Assembly (NCBI RefSeq): GCF_028736035.1
Contig: NZ_CP117866.1
Coordinates: 5,456,001 to 5,520,000 of the forward strand
Source: Streptomyces sp. T12
Lineage (GTDB): Bacteria > Actinomycetota > Actinomycetes > Streptomycetales > Streptomycetaceae
DNA length: 64,000 nt
Direction: 5' to 3'
Positions 26,899 to 35,049 of the stretch are shown here, piece by piece. The notes beneath the pieces were generated by a model. The model was given only the letters and a program-made list of their open reading frames with translations. It was not told the DNA's origin and searched no databases. The position numbers and the translations under genes are program-made. Positions within the stretch are counted from its first letter, which is position 1. Each line of letters begins with the position of its first letter.

Positions 26899-29800
26899 AT
26901 GGGGCGCCCGGAAAGACCGCTGGACCCGACGGCCGGTCCCGTGCCGCGGCTCGCGCACGAGCTGCGGGAGCTGCGCAGGACCGCGGGGAACCCCTCGTAC
27001 CGGAAGATGGCCGAGACGGCGGGCTTCTCCGCGACAACGCTGTCCCAGGCCGCCGCCGGCGAACGGCTGCCGTCCCTCGCGGTCGTCCAGGGCTATGTGC
27101 GGGCCTGCGGCGGCGACCCGGACGAGTGGGAGCCGCGCTGGAAGGACGCCGAGGCGGAGGCGGCGGGGGAGGTCCGCGAGGACGACGAGGACGCGGCGCC
27201 GCCCTACCGGGGCCTCGCCCGGTTCGAGCCGGCCGACCAGGGGCTGTTCTTCGGGCGGGACCGCCTGACGGAGGACCTGCTCGAGTTGGTGTGCGGGCAC
27301 CGGTTCGCCGCGGTGTTCGGCGCCTCCGGCAGCGGGAAGTCCTCGCTGCTGCGGGCCGGACTGATACCCCGGCTCCAGCAGGAGATCGCTGACCAGGGGC
27401 GTCCGGCGGTGCTGCGGGTGCTCACTCCCGGCGACCGGCCTGCCACCAGATACGGCCATCTGCTGACCCCGGCGGCGGACGGGCCCGAGAGCTGGGTCGT
27501 GGTGGACCAGTTCGAGGAGGTCTTCACCCTGTGCCGGGACCGGGCGGAGCGGGCCCGGTTCATCGACCTGCTGCTCGCCGCCCGGGACCCCGGTAGCCGA
27601 CTGCGGGTGCTCATCGCCGTACGGGCCGACTTCTACCCCCGCTGTGGCGAGCACCGCGGTCTGGCGGACACGCTGTGCGGCGCCGGACTGCTGGTCGGCC
27701 CCATGACGGCGGACGAGCTGCGGGAGGCGGTCGTCAAGCCGGCGCAGGAGGTCGGGCTCCTGGTGGAGCGGGAGCTGACCGCGCGGATCGTGGAGGAGGT
27801 CCTCGACGAGCCCGGCGGGCTGCCGATGCTCTCGCACGCCCTGCTGGAGACCTGGCGGCGACGCAAGAGCCGGGTGCTCACCCTCGCCGCGTACCAGGCG
27901 GCGGGCGGGGTGCGCGGCGCTATCGCGGCGAGCGCGGAGGAGGCGTACGGGCAGCTGACCGCGGACCAGGCGGATGCCGCCCGGTGGCTGCTGCTGCGGA
28001 TGGTCGAGCCCGGCCAGGGCACCCCGGACACCCGGCGCCCGCTGACCCGGGCCGAGCGCGCGGAGGTGGCCTGCCCCCACGTGCCCGTGGTGGTGGAGCG
28101 GCTGGCCCGCGCCCGGCTGCTGACCGTCGACGAGGACGCCGTCCAGCTCGCCCACGAGGCGCTGATCACCAGCTGGCCCCGGCTGCGTGGCTGGATCGAG
28201 GAGGACCGCGAGCGGCTGCGCCCCCGCCGCGCGCTGACCGATGCCGCCCGCATCTGGCTGGAGCACGAGCGCGACCCCGGTGCCCTGTACCGGGGCACCC
28301 GCCTGGACCGTGCGGCGGAGCTGTTCCCCGACCATGAGCACGACTACTCCCTGACCGTGCCGGAACGCGAGTTCCTCACCGCCGCGCTGGCCGCCCGCGA
28401 GGCGGAACGCCGGGCCGCCGCCCGCTCCACGCGCCGGGCGCGGGCCGCGGTGGGCGTGCTGTCGGCGGTCCTCGCCGTGGCGCTGGTCGCCGGTCTGTCC
28501 GCCTGGACCCAGAGCCGGGACAACGAGCGCCGCCGCATCGACGACGAGGCCCGCCGTATCGCCGCCGTCGCGGACGGCCTGCGCACGACCGACCCGCGCA
28601 CCGCACAGCTGCTGGGCGTCGCCGCCTGGCGCGTGTCCGAGCTGCCGGAGACCCGGCGGGCGCTGCTGGGCTCGCTCGGCCAGCAGGAACTGGACACCTT
28701 CAGCGACCCGGCACCGGGCGCCGGCCCCTTCCGCCGTCTGACGGACTCCGGTCGCACCCTGCTCAGCGTCGAGGGGCGCACCTGGCGGACCTGGGACGTG
28801 GCACGACACCGGCGGATCGCCGAGGGGCGGCTGCCGGAGGCCGGCACCGACGTCGGGGCGAGCTCGGACGGGCGGCTGCTGGCGATCCAGGGGCAGGGCC
28901 GGGGCGACGGGGTTCGGCTGTGGGACACGGCTGCCGGACGCTGGGTCGGTGACCGGCTGCCGGCGTGGTCCTTCGTGGACTTCGCCGAGAGCACGTATTC
29001 CGTGGGCAGTGCGGAAGACGACCGGGTGGGGGTGCACTCGGCCGCGGACGGGAAGCTGCTGTTCGAGACGGAGTCGGACGGCACGGTGCCGAGCGACGAC
29101 GGCCGGCTGATCGCGGTCTGCCCACCCGGGGGTGGCGCGCCGCAGGTGCGGGACCTCACGGACCGGCGCACGGTGCACGGGCGCTGGGAACGCGTGGGCG
29201 ACGTCTGCGACCAGCAGCGCCTGCAGCTGGTGGTCGGCGGGGGACGGTGGCTCGCCGCGGTGCTCCCGAGCGGCGTGCAGGTCTGGGACGTCCGCTCGGG
29301 GGAGCAGCTGCCCGACCTCCCCCACACGGGAGTGACGTACGCCGCCTTCAGCAAGGACGGGAACTTCCTGGCGACCGCCGACGGGGAGGAGATCAGGGTG
29401 TGGCGGCTGGGCGTCGACAACCCGGTGTTCCGGCACTCCCTCAACAACCAGCACCTCGGCGGTCTGGCCTGGGACCCCGCCCACCCGGCACTGCGCTATC
29501 TGGAGGCCGGCACGGTCCACACCCTGGACGTCGCGACGGCCGTGACGTCCGCCTGGCAGGACGAGCCACTGGACAGGGTGTGGCTGAGCCCGGACGGCCG
29601 CACCCTCGCCACCGTGCGACGCACCGGCGACACCTACCGCTTCGAGCTGCGCGACACCCTCCCCCACTCTCGACTTCTCCCCCACTCTCGACTTCGCTCG
29701 AGCGGGGGGACCCCCATGAGCGGGGGGACCCCCATCGGCCGACTGCTCAGGACACTGCCGCCCACGCCGCTCCCCGTATCGCGCGACCCCTCCCGGCCGG

Positions 29801-30720
29801 TACGCCCGAAGGACACTCTCCCCCTTCTGGCCTTCACCCCCGACGGCAAGGCGCTCGCGTACGCCGTCTCGGCGCCCGGTCACGAGGCGTCCCCGCAGCG
29901 CCTCACGATCTGGGACGTCACCCGGGGCCGGGTCCGCACGACGCTGGACCTGGCGGCGCAGCCGTCGGCCGCGGCGGTGATCACGATCGCCCTCGGCCCG
30001 GACGCTCGCACGCTCCACCTCACCCGCACACCGGCCATCGGCGAGCTGAGCAACGAGACCTGGGACATCGCCCGCCACCGCCGGACGGCCGTCCTCACCG
30101 GCCTGTCCAGCAGTCACCTGGCCGTCCGTCCCGACGGCGGGCTCCTGGTCGGCGACAACCACACGGTGGCTCTGCCCGGCGGCAAGGCCACCCCAAGTGA
30201 CCTGGTCCAGGGCGATCAGATCGGCGCCCTCGCCTTCGCTGCGGACGGTTCGCGGCTCGCGGCGGGGGACCAGGCGGGCCGGGTGGCGCTGTGGGACGGG
30301 AAGCTCCGGCAGCGGGAGGGGACCCTGCCGAACGTCTTCCCCGCGCTCCCGGAGGGCATGGACGAGGAGTTGACTGGCGACACCTCCGAGGCCGTCAGCG
30401 CCCTCGCCATCAGCCCCGACGGCCGCACGCTGGCTGTGGGCGGCGAGGCGGGAAGCCTCCAGCTGTGGGACATCGCCACCCACCAGCCGCTCGGCGGACC
30501 GCTGATCACATCCGGCGACGCGATCGACACGGTGGCGTTCGGCGCGGACAGCGGCACGGTGTACGTAGGCAGCGCGCACGTGCCTCTCCAGCGCTACACC
30601 ATCGACCCGGCCCGGGCGGTCGAATCGGTCTGCGCGCGGGCGGGAGAGCACGAGCTGACGCCGGCGCAGTGGCGCACGTACGTGCGTGACGTGCCGTACC
30701 GCAGGCTGTGCGGCGACTGA
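26899..30720 (+). CDS. HTH-nSTAND1-WD40 protein
   Basis: 1273 residues. An XRE-like HTH spans about 15-75 (MAETAGFSATTLSQAAAGERLPSL). An nSTAND1 NTPase follows, with Walker A GASGSGKS at 141-148 and Walker B VVVDQFEE at 200-207, then winged-helix and helical parts (QLAHEALITSWPRLRGWI). A single TM lies at about 516-536 and a C-terminal beta-propeller of WD40 type at about 600-1250. STAND proteins act as nucleotide-driven switches; here the TM would place the propeller outside or at the membrane and the HTH inside. The ATG at 26899 has GGAGG at 7 bases. It lies between two toxin genes and shares their promoter words, so it may regulate them or be co-regulated. A palindromic repeat interrupts one propeller blade. 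Confidence 0.93.
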   Translation: MGRPERPLDPTAGPVPRLAHELRELRRTAGNPSYRKMAETAGFSATTLSQAAAGERLPSLAVVQGYVRACGGDPDEWEPRWKDAEAEAAGEVREDDEDAAPPYRGLARFEPADQGLFFGRDRLTEDLLELVCGHRFAAVFGASGSGKSSLLRAGLIPRLQQEIADQGRPAVLRVLTPGDRPATRYGHLLTPAADGPESWVVVDQFEEVFTLCRDRAERARFIDLLLAARDPGSRLRVLIAVRADFYPRCGEHRGLADTLCGAGLLVGPMTADELREAVVKPAQEVGLLVERELTARIVEEVLDEPGGLPMLSHALLETWRRRKSRVLTLAAYQAAGGVRGAIAASAEEAYGQLTADQADAARWLLLRMVEPGQGTPDTRRPLTRAERAEVACPHVPVVVERLARARLLTVDEDAVQLAHEALITSWPRLRGWIEEDRERLRPRRALTDAARIWLEHERDPGALYRGTRLDRAAELFPDHEHDYSLTVPEREFLTAALAAREAERRAAARSTRRARAAVGVLSAVLAVALVAGLSAWTQSRDNERRRIDDEARRIAAVADGLRTTDPRTAQLLGVAAWRVSELPETRRALLGSLGQQELDTFSDPAPGAGPFRRLTDSGRTLLSVEGRTWRTWDVARHRRIAEGRLPEAGTDVGASSDGRLLAIQGQGRGDGVRLWDTAAGRWVGDRLPAWSFVDFAESTYSVGSAEDDRVGVHSAADGKLLFETESDGTVPSDDGRLIAVCPPGGGAPQVRDLTDRRTVHGRWERVGDVCDQQRLQLVVGGGRWLAAVLPSGVQVWDVRSGEQLPDLPHTGVTYAAFSKDGNFLATADGEEIRVWRLGVDNPVFRHSLNNQHLGGLAWDPAHPALRYLEAGTVHTLDVATAVTSAWQDEPLDRVWLSPDGRTLATVRRTGDTYRFELRDTLPHSRLLPHSRLRSSGGTPMSGGTPIGRLLRTLPPTPLPVSRDPSRPVRPKDTLPLLAFTPDGKALAYAVSAPGHEASPQRLTIWDVTRGRVRTTLDLAAQPSAAAVITIALGPDARTLHLTRTPAIGELSNETWDIARHRRTAVLTGLSSSHLAVRPDGGLLVGDNHTVALPGGKATPSDLVQGDQIGALAFAADGSRLAAGDQAGRVALWDGKLRQREGTLPNVFPALPEGMDEELTGDTSEAVSALAISPDGRTLAVGGEAGSLQLWDIATHQPLGGPLITSGDAIDTVAFGADSGTVYVGSAHVPLQRYTIDPARAVESVCARAGEHELTPAQWRTYVRDVPYRRLCGD
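29659..29735. repeat. 77-bp doubled palindromic element inside nSTAND1 gene
   Basis: The left arm CTCCCCCACTCTCGACTT occurs twice in tandem (29659-29694), then a 5-base centre, then the right arm GAGCGGGGGGACCCCCAT twice in tandem (29700-29735). The core resembles a palindromic intergenic repeat that I recall as dispersed in streptomycete genomes. Here it is translated as PHSRLLPHSRLRSSGGTP and breaks a WD40 blade without stopping the frame. Confidence 0.85.
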
Positions 30721-30727
30721 CTCGCCG

Positions 30728-30788
30728 GGCGTTGATTCGCCTGGTGAGAGCCGATTGATTGACCTGACGGAGAGGGTGGCCGATCAAC
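30728..30788 (+). promoter_or_regulatory. TTGAT elements upstream of aerolysin-like gene
   Basis: CGTTGATT near 30729, ATTGATTGACCTGAC at 30753-30767 and CGATCAACTCC near 30780. The central 15-mer is identical, in inverse orientation, to 26735-26749 in the RIP/nSTAND1 promoter region. It starts 148 bases before the toxin ATG. Likely the binding region of a shared regulator. Confidence 0.6.
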
Positions 30789-30900
30789 TCCCGGCCCTTC
30801 GATGATCGACCCGTCGCTGCCCCGGTCCCACTCCCCCCTGGGCCGGGGCGGCGGCCCGGCCCGACGAGCGGGTCGAGGCATCCGACAGGAGAACCCCCAC

Positions 30901-31563
30901 ATGAAGATCCTGAAGAACGGCCGTCGCCGGACGGCGATGCTGACGTCGGCGCTCGCCCTCGTGCTGATCCCCTTCTCCGCAGGCACGGCCAGCGCCAACA
31001 CCACCCCCGGCTGGGGCGACGATATGCCCGACGTGATCTGGGACTGCAACAACGGCAACGCCGATTCGTGCCAGTACCACGAGCAGAACGCCGAGACCGA
31101 ACTCGGCAAGCGGCGTCAGGCCTCCAACGTGATCAGCAACTGCGCCAGCAACCAGCCCGTGACCCTCACCCGCACCGACAGCAACACCTCTAGCACCGAG
31201 TACGCCTTCGAGCAGCAGACGTCCGTGGAGGTGTCCGCCGGCTTCAGCGACACGTTCGAGGCCGGGATGAAGGCCAGCGAGTCGCAGAGCGAGACCTGGA
31301 AGGTGGGCAGTGCCCACACCGCGACCGAGACCCACACCTCGACCATCCCGCCCGGCCAGCAGGGCGCCTGGTGGTTCGCGCCGTACGTCCGCCACTCCCA
31401 GGGCTACCTGGAGGTCCACTACGGCAGTCGCAACCACGGCCACTACATCTGGTACTACCCCGGCAACGGCGGCCTTCCGGGCGTCGACGTCCTGACCCCG
31501 GTCTTCCTCCCGGGCACCGGCGAGCTGAAGGGCGTCTGGTACTGGGCGACCTGGAACTGCTGA
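30901..31563 (+). CDS. Secreted aerolysin/ETX-MTX2-like pore-forming protein (putative)
   Basis: 220 residues. Signal peptide about 1-33 (TSALALVLIPFSAGTASA). The mature part has few Cys and a long stretch (about 85-175) of alternating Ser/Thr and hydrophobic residues typical of the membrane-insertion strands of aerolysin-type toxins: TLTRTDSNTSSTEYAFEQQ, SVEVSAGFSDTFEAGMKASE and TATETHTSTIPPGQQG. The PPGQQG turn followed by an aromatic strand (WWFAPYVRHSQGYLEVHY) also fits. The C-terminus is Trp/Tyr-rich. No separate receptor domain is present. The ATG at 30901 has ACAGGAGA upstream. The assignment rests on sequence pattern, not on a signature motif; a structure prediction would decide it. 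Confidence 0.65.
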   Translation: MKILKNGRRRTAMLTSALALVLIPFSAGTASANTTPGWGDDMPDVIWDCNNGNADSCQYHEQNAETELGKRRQASNVISNCASNQPVTLTRTDSNTSSTEYAFEQQTSVEVSAGFSDTFEAGMKASESQSETWKVGSAHTATETHTSTIPPGQQGAWWFAPYVRHSQGYLEVHYGSRNHGHYIWYYPGNGGLPGVDVLTPVFLPGTGELKGVWYWATWNC

Positions 31564-31670
31564 CTTAGGGGAAACGCAACAGCACACTCGTTCGAGTGAA
31601 CGGCTCCGCATTCGCTGTGCAGGCTCCGCGTCTACCCTGGGAGGGTCGCGTCGAGCGGAGGAGGTCTGTC

Positions 31671-32330
31671 ATGGCGGTGGCGGAGCCGATCATCATGCCG
31701 GGGTATCAGGGCGAGGCCATTCAGGGGCCGTACGACGACCCGGACGGCGACAGCGACGCGGACAGTGGCGTGCCCAGCTACGAGGGCGCGAGCGTGGAGC
31801 AGGTCTTCGAGCTCTTCAGTGCGGCGGCCCCCAGGGGCTGGCGCGTGGAGTTGATCGAAGGAGAGATCTGCGTGACGCCACCGGCCAATGGGGAGCACGA
31901 GGAAATTCTGGCAGAGGTCAACCACCAGGTCGTCCGGAAGACGTCTGATGATTCTCCCCTGCGCACCTACGGCCGCATTGGCCTGTACCTCCCCGGCTCG
32001 TCCGTCACTGGCCGTGCCGAGCCGGACCTGGTGATCGCCCCGAGGGGCACGTTCGATGACCAGGAGGTGTGGCACGACCCGTCCGGCGTCCTCCTCGTCG
32101 CCGAGGTCACTTCCAAGAGCACCGCCGACCGTGACCGCCACGAGAAGATCCACGGTTACGCCCGCGCCGGCATCCCGGTCTACCTGCTGATCGACCGGGA
32201 AGGGGCGGAGGTCGCCCTGTACTCCGACCCGTCCAGCGACGATTACGCCAAGAGCGCCAAGTACAAGCTGGGCCTCACCGTGCCGTTGCCCGACCCGCTC
32301 GGGTTCGAGCTGGACACCGCGGAGTTCTGA
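31671..32330 (+). CDS. Uma2-family PD-(D/E)XK endonuclease
   Basis: 219 residues. Uma2/DUF820 domain over about 45-210 with the restriction-endonuclease-like core: EPDLVIAP (Asp), VLLVAEVTSKSTADRDRHEKIHGYARAG with the catalytic Glu and following Lys/Arg region, and VYLLIDREG. An acidic N-terminal extension (DDPDGDSDADSG) precedes it. Uma2 proteins are multiplied in streptomycetes and cyanobacteria and their role is unsettled. The ATG at 31671 has GGAGG six bases upstream. Confidence 0.9.
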   Translation: MAVAEPIIMPGYQGEAIQGPYDDPDGDSDADSGVPSYEGASVEQVFELFSAAAPRGWRVELIEGEICVTPPANGEHEEILAEVNHQVVRKTSDDSPLRTYGRIGLYLPGSSVTGRAEPDLVIAPRGTFDDQEVWHDPSGVLLVAEVTSKSTADRDRHEKIHGYARAGIPVYLLIDREGAEVALYSDPSSDDYAKSAKYKLGLTVPLPDPLGFELDTAEF

Positions 32331-32455
32331 GCGCACCCCGCTCCCGCCGCCCTCGCCGGCCCCGCGTTCGCCGCCAGGATCAGCGTCACCACGGCCACCA
32401 CTGCCGCGGCGACGCCTCGGGTGTAACGCTCAGTGGTGCTGGTGGGTTCGAGCAC
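32243..32455 (-). CDS. Possible small exported peptide
   Basis: 70 residues from a GTG with GAGGTAGG upstream: a short polar start, a hydrophobic segment (VAAAVVAVVTLILAANAGPARA, about 15-36) ending in a signal-peptidase-like ARA, then a short Ser/Gly-rich tail. It overlaps the end of the Uma2 gene by 88 bases antisense and is divergent from the XRE-TPR gene. It could be real or a chance reading frame. Confidence 0.4.
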   Translation of the reverse strand: MLEPTSTTERYTRGVAAAVVAVVTLILAANAGPARAAGAGCAQNSAVSSSNPSGSGNGTVRPSLYLALLA

Positions 32456-32498
32456 GGCGACCTACCTCTCAGCAGCTCGGGCAGCTCTCAGCGGGAAT

Positions 32499-32528
32499 GT
32501 GTTAAGCGCGTTTAATACACGGTTTAAC
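32499..32528. promoter_or_regulatory. AT-rich dyad upstream of XRE-TPR gene
   Basis: GTGTTAA-N6-TTAATACAC (32499-32520), an imperfect dyad, followed at once by the palindrome GTTTAAC (32522-32528). It stands out from the GC-rich background 51-80 bases before the start and is a candidate operator for the regulator downstream. Confidence 0.5.
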
Positions 32529-32578
32529 CTAGGGGTGGTCCAAGCCGAACGGCAAGGGGTGCTGGGGGAGTTGGGGCG

Positions 32579-33928
32579 ATGGCCGAGCGTGACGACCCGG
32601 GGGTCATCGGACGCCGGGTGCAGCAGCTGCGCGTCGAACGCGGACTGACCCAGCGGCAGTTGGCGGAACCGGCCTACACGCCCGCGTACATCTCCACACT
32701 GGAGTCGGGCCGTGTACGCCCCTCCGATGACGCGCTGCGGCATCTCGCCGACCGGCTCGGCGTCGGCTTCGAGGAACTCGCCACCGGGCGCCCCGCCCAC
32801 CTCGCCACCGATCTGCGGCTGCGCCTGACCGGAGCGCAGCGCACGCTCGCCGCCGGAGAGGCCGAGACGGCCGCGGAGCAGTACGCCGCCCTGCTCGCCG
32901 AGGCACGGCGGCACGAGCTCCTCGAAGTGGAGGCCGACGCCCTGCTCGGACTCGGCGAGTGCGGCCTCTACACCGGCGAACTGACCGAGGCCCGGGACCA
33001 CTTCGAGCGGGCCGAGCAGGTGCTCGCCGAAGCCGACGCCCCGCTGCCCGCCCGCGTCCCCGCCCTGCGTGGAAGGGCTGTCTCCCACTACCTCGCCGGG
33101 GAACTCCGCTACGCCGTCTACCTGTTGGAGTCCACCCTCGACGAGCTCAACCGGGGCGGACTGCACGACCCCGATGCCCTCCTCCTGCTCTACGCCAGCG
33201 TCATCGGCCCCTACATGGACATGGGCGTTCACGCCCGCGCCGCCCAGGCCGCCGAGTACGCCCTCGCCCTCGCCCCAAAGGCGGCGGACCCGGCCCTGGT
33301 CGCGCGGATGCACCGGTCCGTCGCCCGCACCCTCCTCGCCGAGGGCCGCATCGCCGAGGCCGACGCCTCCCTCGCCAAGGCCGCCGAGCTGTACCGGCAA
33401 CTCCAGATCCGTACCGAACTCGCCAACTGCCACTGGATGCGCGGCTACGTCCACGCCCAGAACGGCGACCTGGAGAACGCCGAGGCGGCGCTGCGCGAGG
33501 CCCGCTCCATGCTCACCGCTCAGCGCGCCGCCCTCTACACCAGCCAGGTCGCCGTCGAACTCGCCGACGTACTGCACCGGCGCGGCAAGTCCGACGAGGC
33601 CGCCGCCCTCCTCCACGACGTGCTCAGCGACCTCAGTCCCGAACGCGGCGCCCTGCACGCCGCCGCCGCCCACCGCCTCCTCGGCATCATCGCCGAGGAC
33701 GCCCGCGACACCGAGACCGCCGAGGAGCACTACGTCCGGGCGCTCAGCCTGCTGGAGCGGGCGGGCGCGGCCGGCGACCTGGCCGACCTGTGCCGGCTGC
33801 TCGGCGACCTGCTGCGCCGCACGGGACGGGTGGAGGCGGTCCTGGACGCGTACCGGACGGGGCTGGGACACCGTACGGCTCCCGGCACCACCACCCTCGG
33901 ACCCGCCCCCGCACAGCCCCCTCTGTGA
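32579..33928 (+). CDS. XRE-family regulator with TPR domain
   Basis: 449 residues. An XRE HTH at about 9-66 (LRVERGLTQRQLAEPAYTPAYISTLESGRVRPS) is followed by some ten TPR-like helical hairpins to about 430 (ALLGLGECGLYTGELTEARDHFERAEQVL and later repeats). This HTH-TPR layout is common for peptide- or protein-responsive regulators in actinomycetes. No cognate peptide is certain, although a possible small exported peptide is divergent from it. It reads towards the permease pair but is separated from it by 116 bases. Confidence 0.9.
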   Translation: MAERDDPGVIGRRVQQLRVERGLTQRQLAEPAYTPAYISTLESGRVRPSDDALRHLADRLGVGFEELATGRPAHLATDLRLRLTGAQRTLAAGEAETAAEQYAALLAEARRHELLEVEADALLGLGECGLYTGELTEARDHFERAEQVLAEADAPLPARVPALRGRAVSHYLAGELRYAVYLLESTLDELNRGGLHDPDALLLLYASVIGPYMDMGVHARAAQAAEYALALAPKAADPALVARMHRSVARTLLAEGRIAEADASLAKAAELYRQLQIRTELANCHWMRGYVHAQNGDLENAEAALREARSMLTAQRAALYTSQVAVELADVLHRRGKSDEAAALLHDVLSDLSPERGALHAAAAHRLLGIIAEDARDTETAEEHYVRALSLLERAGAAGDLADLCRLLGDLLRRTGRVEAVLDAYRTGLGHRTAPGTTTLGPAPAQPPL

Positions 33929-34044
33929 GCAAGGCCCCTGCGAGGCACAGCCCGCTGTGTGGGGAACCCAAGGCCGCGCACAGGTCCCACCGGTTAGCCT
34001 GCGCGGGGGCATTCGGACGGGTTCGAACAGGTGGGGACAGGCGC

Positions 34045-35049
34045 GTGCAGAACCAGCGGACCGTGGTCGACGGGATGCGCCTCGGCGTGCGCGCGTTCGT
34101 GTACGCCGTGCTCGGCGGCGCCGCGCTCATCGCCATCGCCACGGTCGCCTCGGTCCTCGGGCCGATGCTCGCGCTCGACCTCTACACCCCGCCCGTCGCC
34201 GCCTGGTGGACCGTCTTCACGGCGATCGCGGTGCAGGGCGTGCCGTTCCTGCTGCTCGGCACGGTCGTCTCGGCGGCGATCGGGGCCTTCGTACCGGAGC
34301 AGGTCTTCAGCCGGCTCCTGCCCCGCAACCAGGCGCTCGCCGTCCCCGTCGCCGGGGCGGCCGGCGTCGTCCTGCCGGGATGCGAGTGCGCGTCCGTGCC
34401 GGTGGCCGGGAGCCTGATGCGGCGCGGCGTCGCCCCCGCGGCCGCCCTCGCGTTCCTTCTCTCCGCACCGGCGATCAACCCGGTCGTACTCGTCGCCACG
34501 TCCGTCGCCTTCCCCGGTCAGCCGGAGATGGTCCTCGCCCGGCTCGTCGCCTCGCTGGCCACGGCCGTGGTGATGGGCTGGTTGTGGGCCCGGTTCGGCC
34601 GCGAGGAGTGGCTGCGCCCACCCGAACGGCACACCGACCCCACCGCCACCGGCCTGCGCGCCTTCACCGCCGGGCTCCAGCACGACTTCCTGCACGCGGG
34701 CGGCTTCCTCGTCCTCGGCGCGGCAGCCGCGGCGACCTTCAACATCGTCGTGCCCCGATCCGTACTGGACCTCTTCACCGGCTCGCCCTGGCTGTCGGTG
34801 CTGCTGCTGGCACTCCTCGCGGTCGTCCTGTGCGTGTGCAGCGAGGCGGACGCGTTCGTCGCCGCCTCCCTGAGCGGCTTCTCGCCGACCGCGCGGCTGG
34901 CGTTCATGGTGGTCGGCCCGATGGTGGACCTGAAGCTGTTCGCCCTCCAGGCGGGCACCTTCGGGCGGTCCTTCGCCCTGCGGTTCTCGTCCGTGACGTG
35001 GGTGGTGGCCGTGGCGAGCAGCGCGCTGGTGGGGTGGTGGCTGCTGTGA
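34045..35049 (+). CDS. YraQ/ArsP-type permease (DUF318)
   Basis: 334 residues with about eight TM helices in two blocks. The family signature VLPGCECASVPVAGSLMRRG with the following AAALAFLLSAPAINPVVLVAT is clear, and a matching CVCSEADAFVAASL lies in the second half. Related proteins export methylated arsenic or unknown solutes. The GTG at 34045 was chosen over longer in-frame extensions, which run through the preceding gene's DNA. The stop overlaps the start of the next gene (GTGA), so translation is coupled. Confidence 0.9.
   Translation: MQNQRTVVDGMRLGVRAFVYAVLGGAALIAIATVASVLGPMLALDLYTPPVAAWWTVFTAIAVQGVPFLLLGTVVSAAIGAFVPEQVFSRLLPRNQALAVPVAGAAGVVLPGCECASVPVAGSLMRRGVAPAAALAFLLSAPAINPVVLVATSVAFPGQPEMVLARLVASLATAVVMGWLWARFGREEWLRPPERHTDPTATGLRAFTAGLQHDFLHAGGFLVLGAAAAATFNIVVPRSVLDLFTGSPWLSVLLLALLAVVLCVCSEADAFVAASLSGFSPTARLAFMVVGPMVDLKLFALQAGTFGRSFALRFSSVTWVVAVASSALVGWWLL

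Noticed and set aside
26833..30651. A 1272-codon open frame antisense to the nSTAND1 gene
   Set aside because: Its residues follow GC-skewed codon complement composition with no domain, while the plus strand encodes a clear HTH-NTPase-WD40 protein.
22642..31563. Toxin cluster as part of a secondary-metabolite gene cluster or prophage
   Set aside because: No synthase, integrase, capsid or transposase genes are present; the genes are separate units with their own promoters.
34005..34040. GGTTCGAAC sequence resembling a tRNA T-arm
   Set aside because: No acceptor, D or anticodon stems can be drawn around it.
32959..34044. Long in-frame upstream extensions of the two permease genes
   Set aside because: They run through the XRE-TPR coding region in other frames; conserved permease sequence starts at 34045 and 35046.
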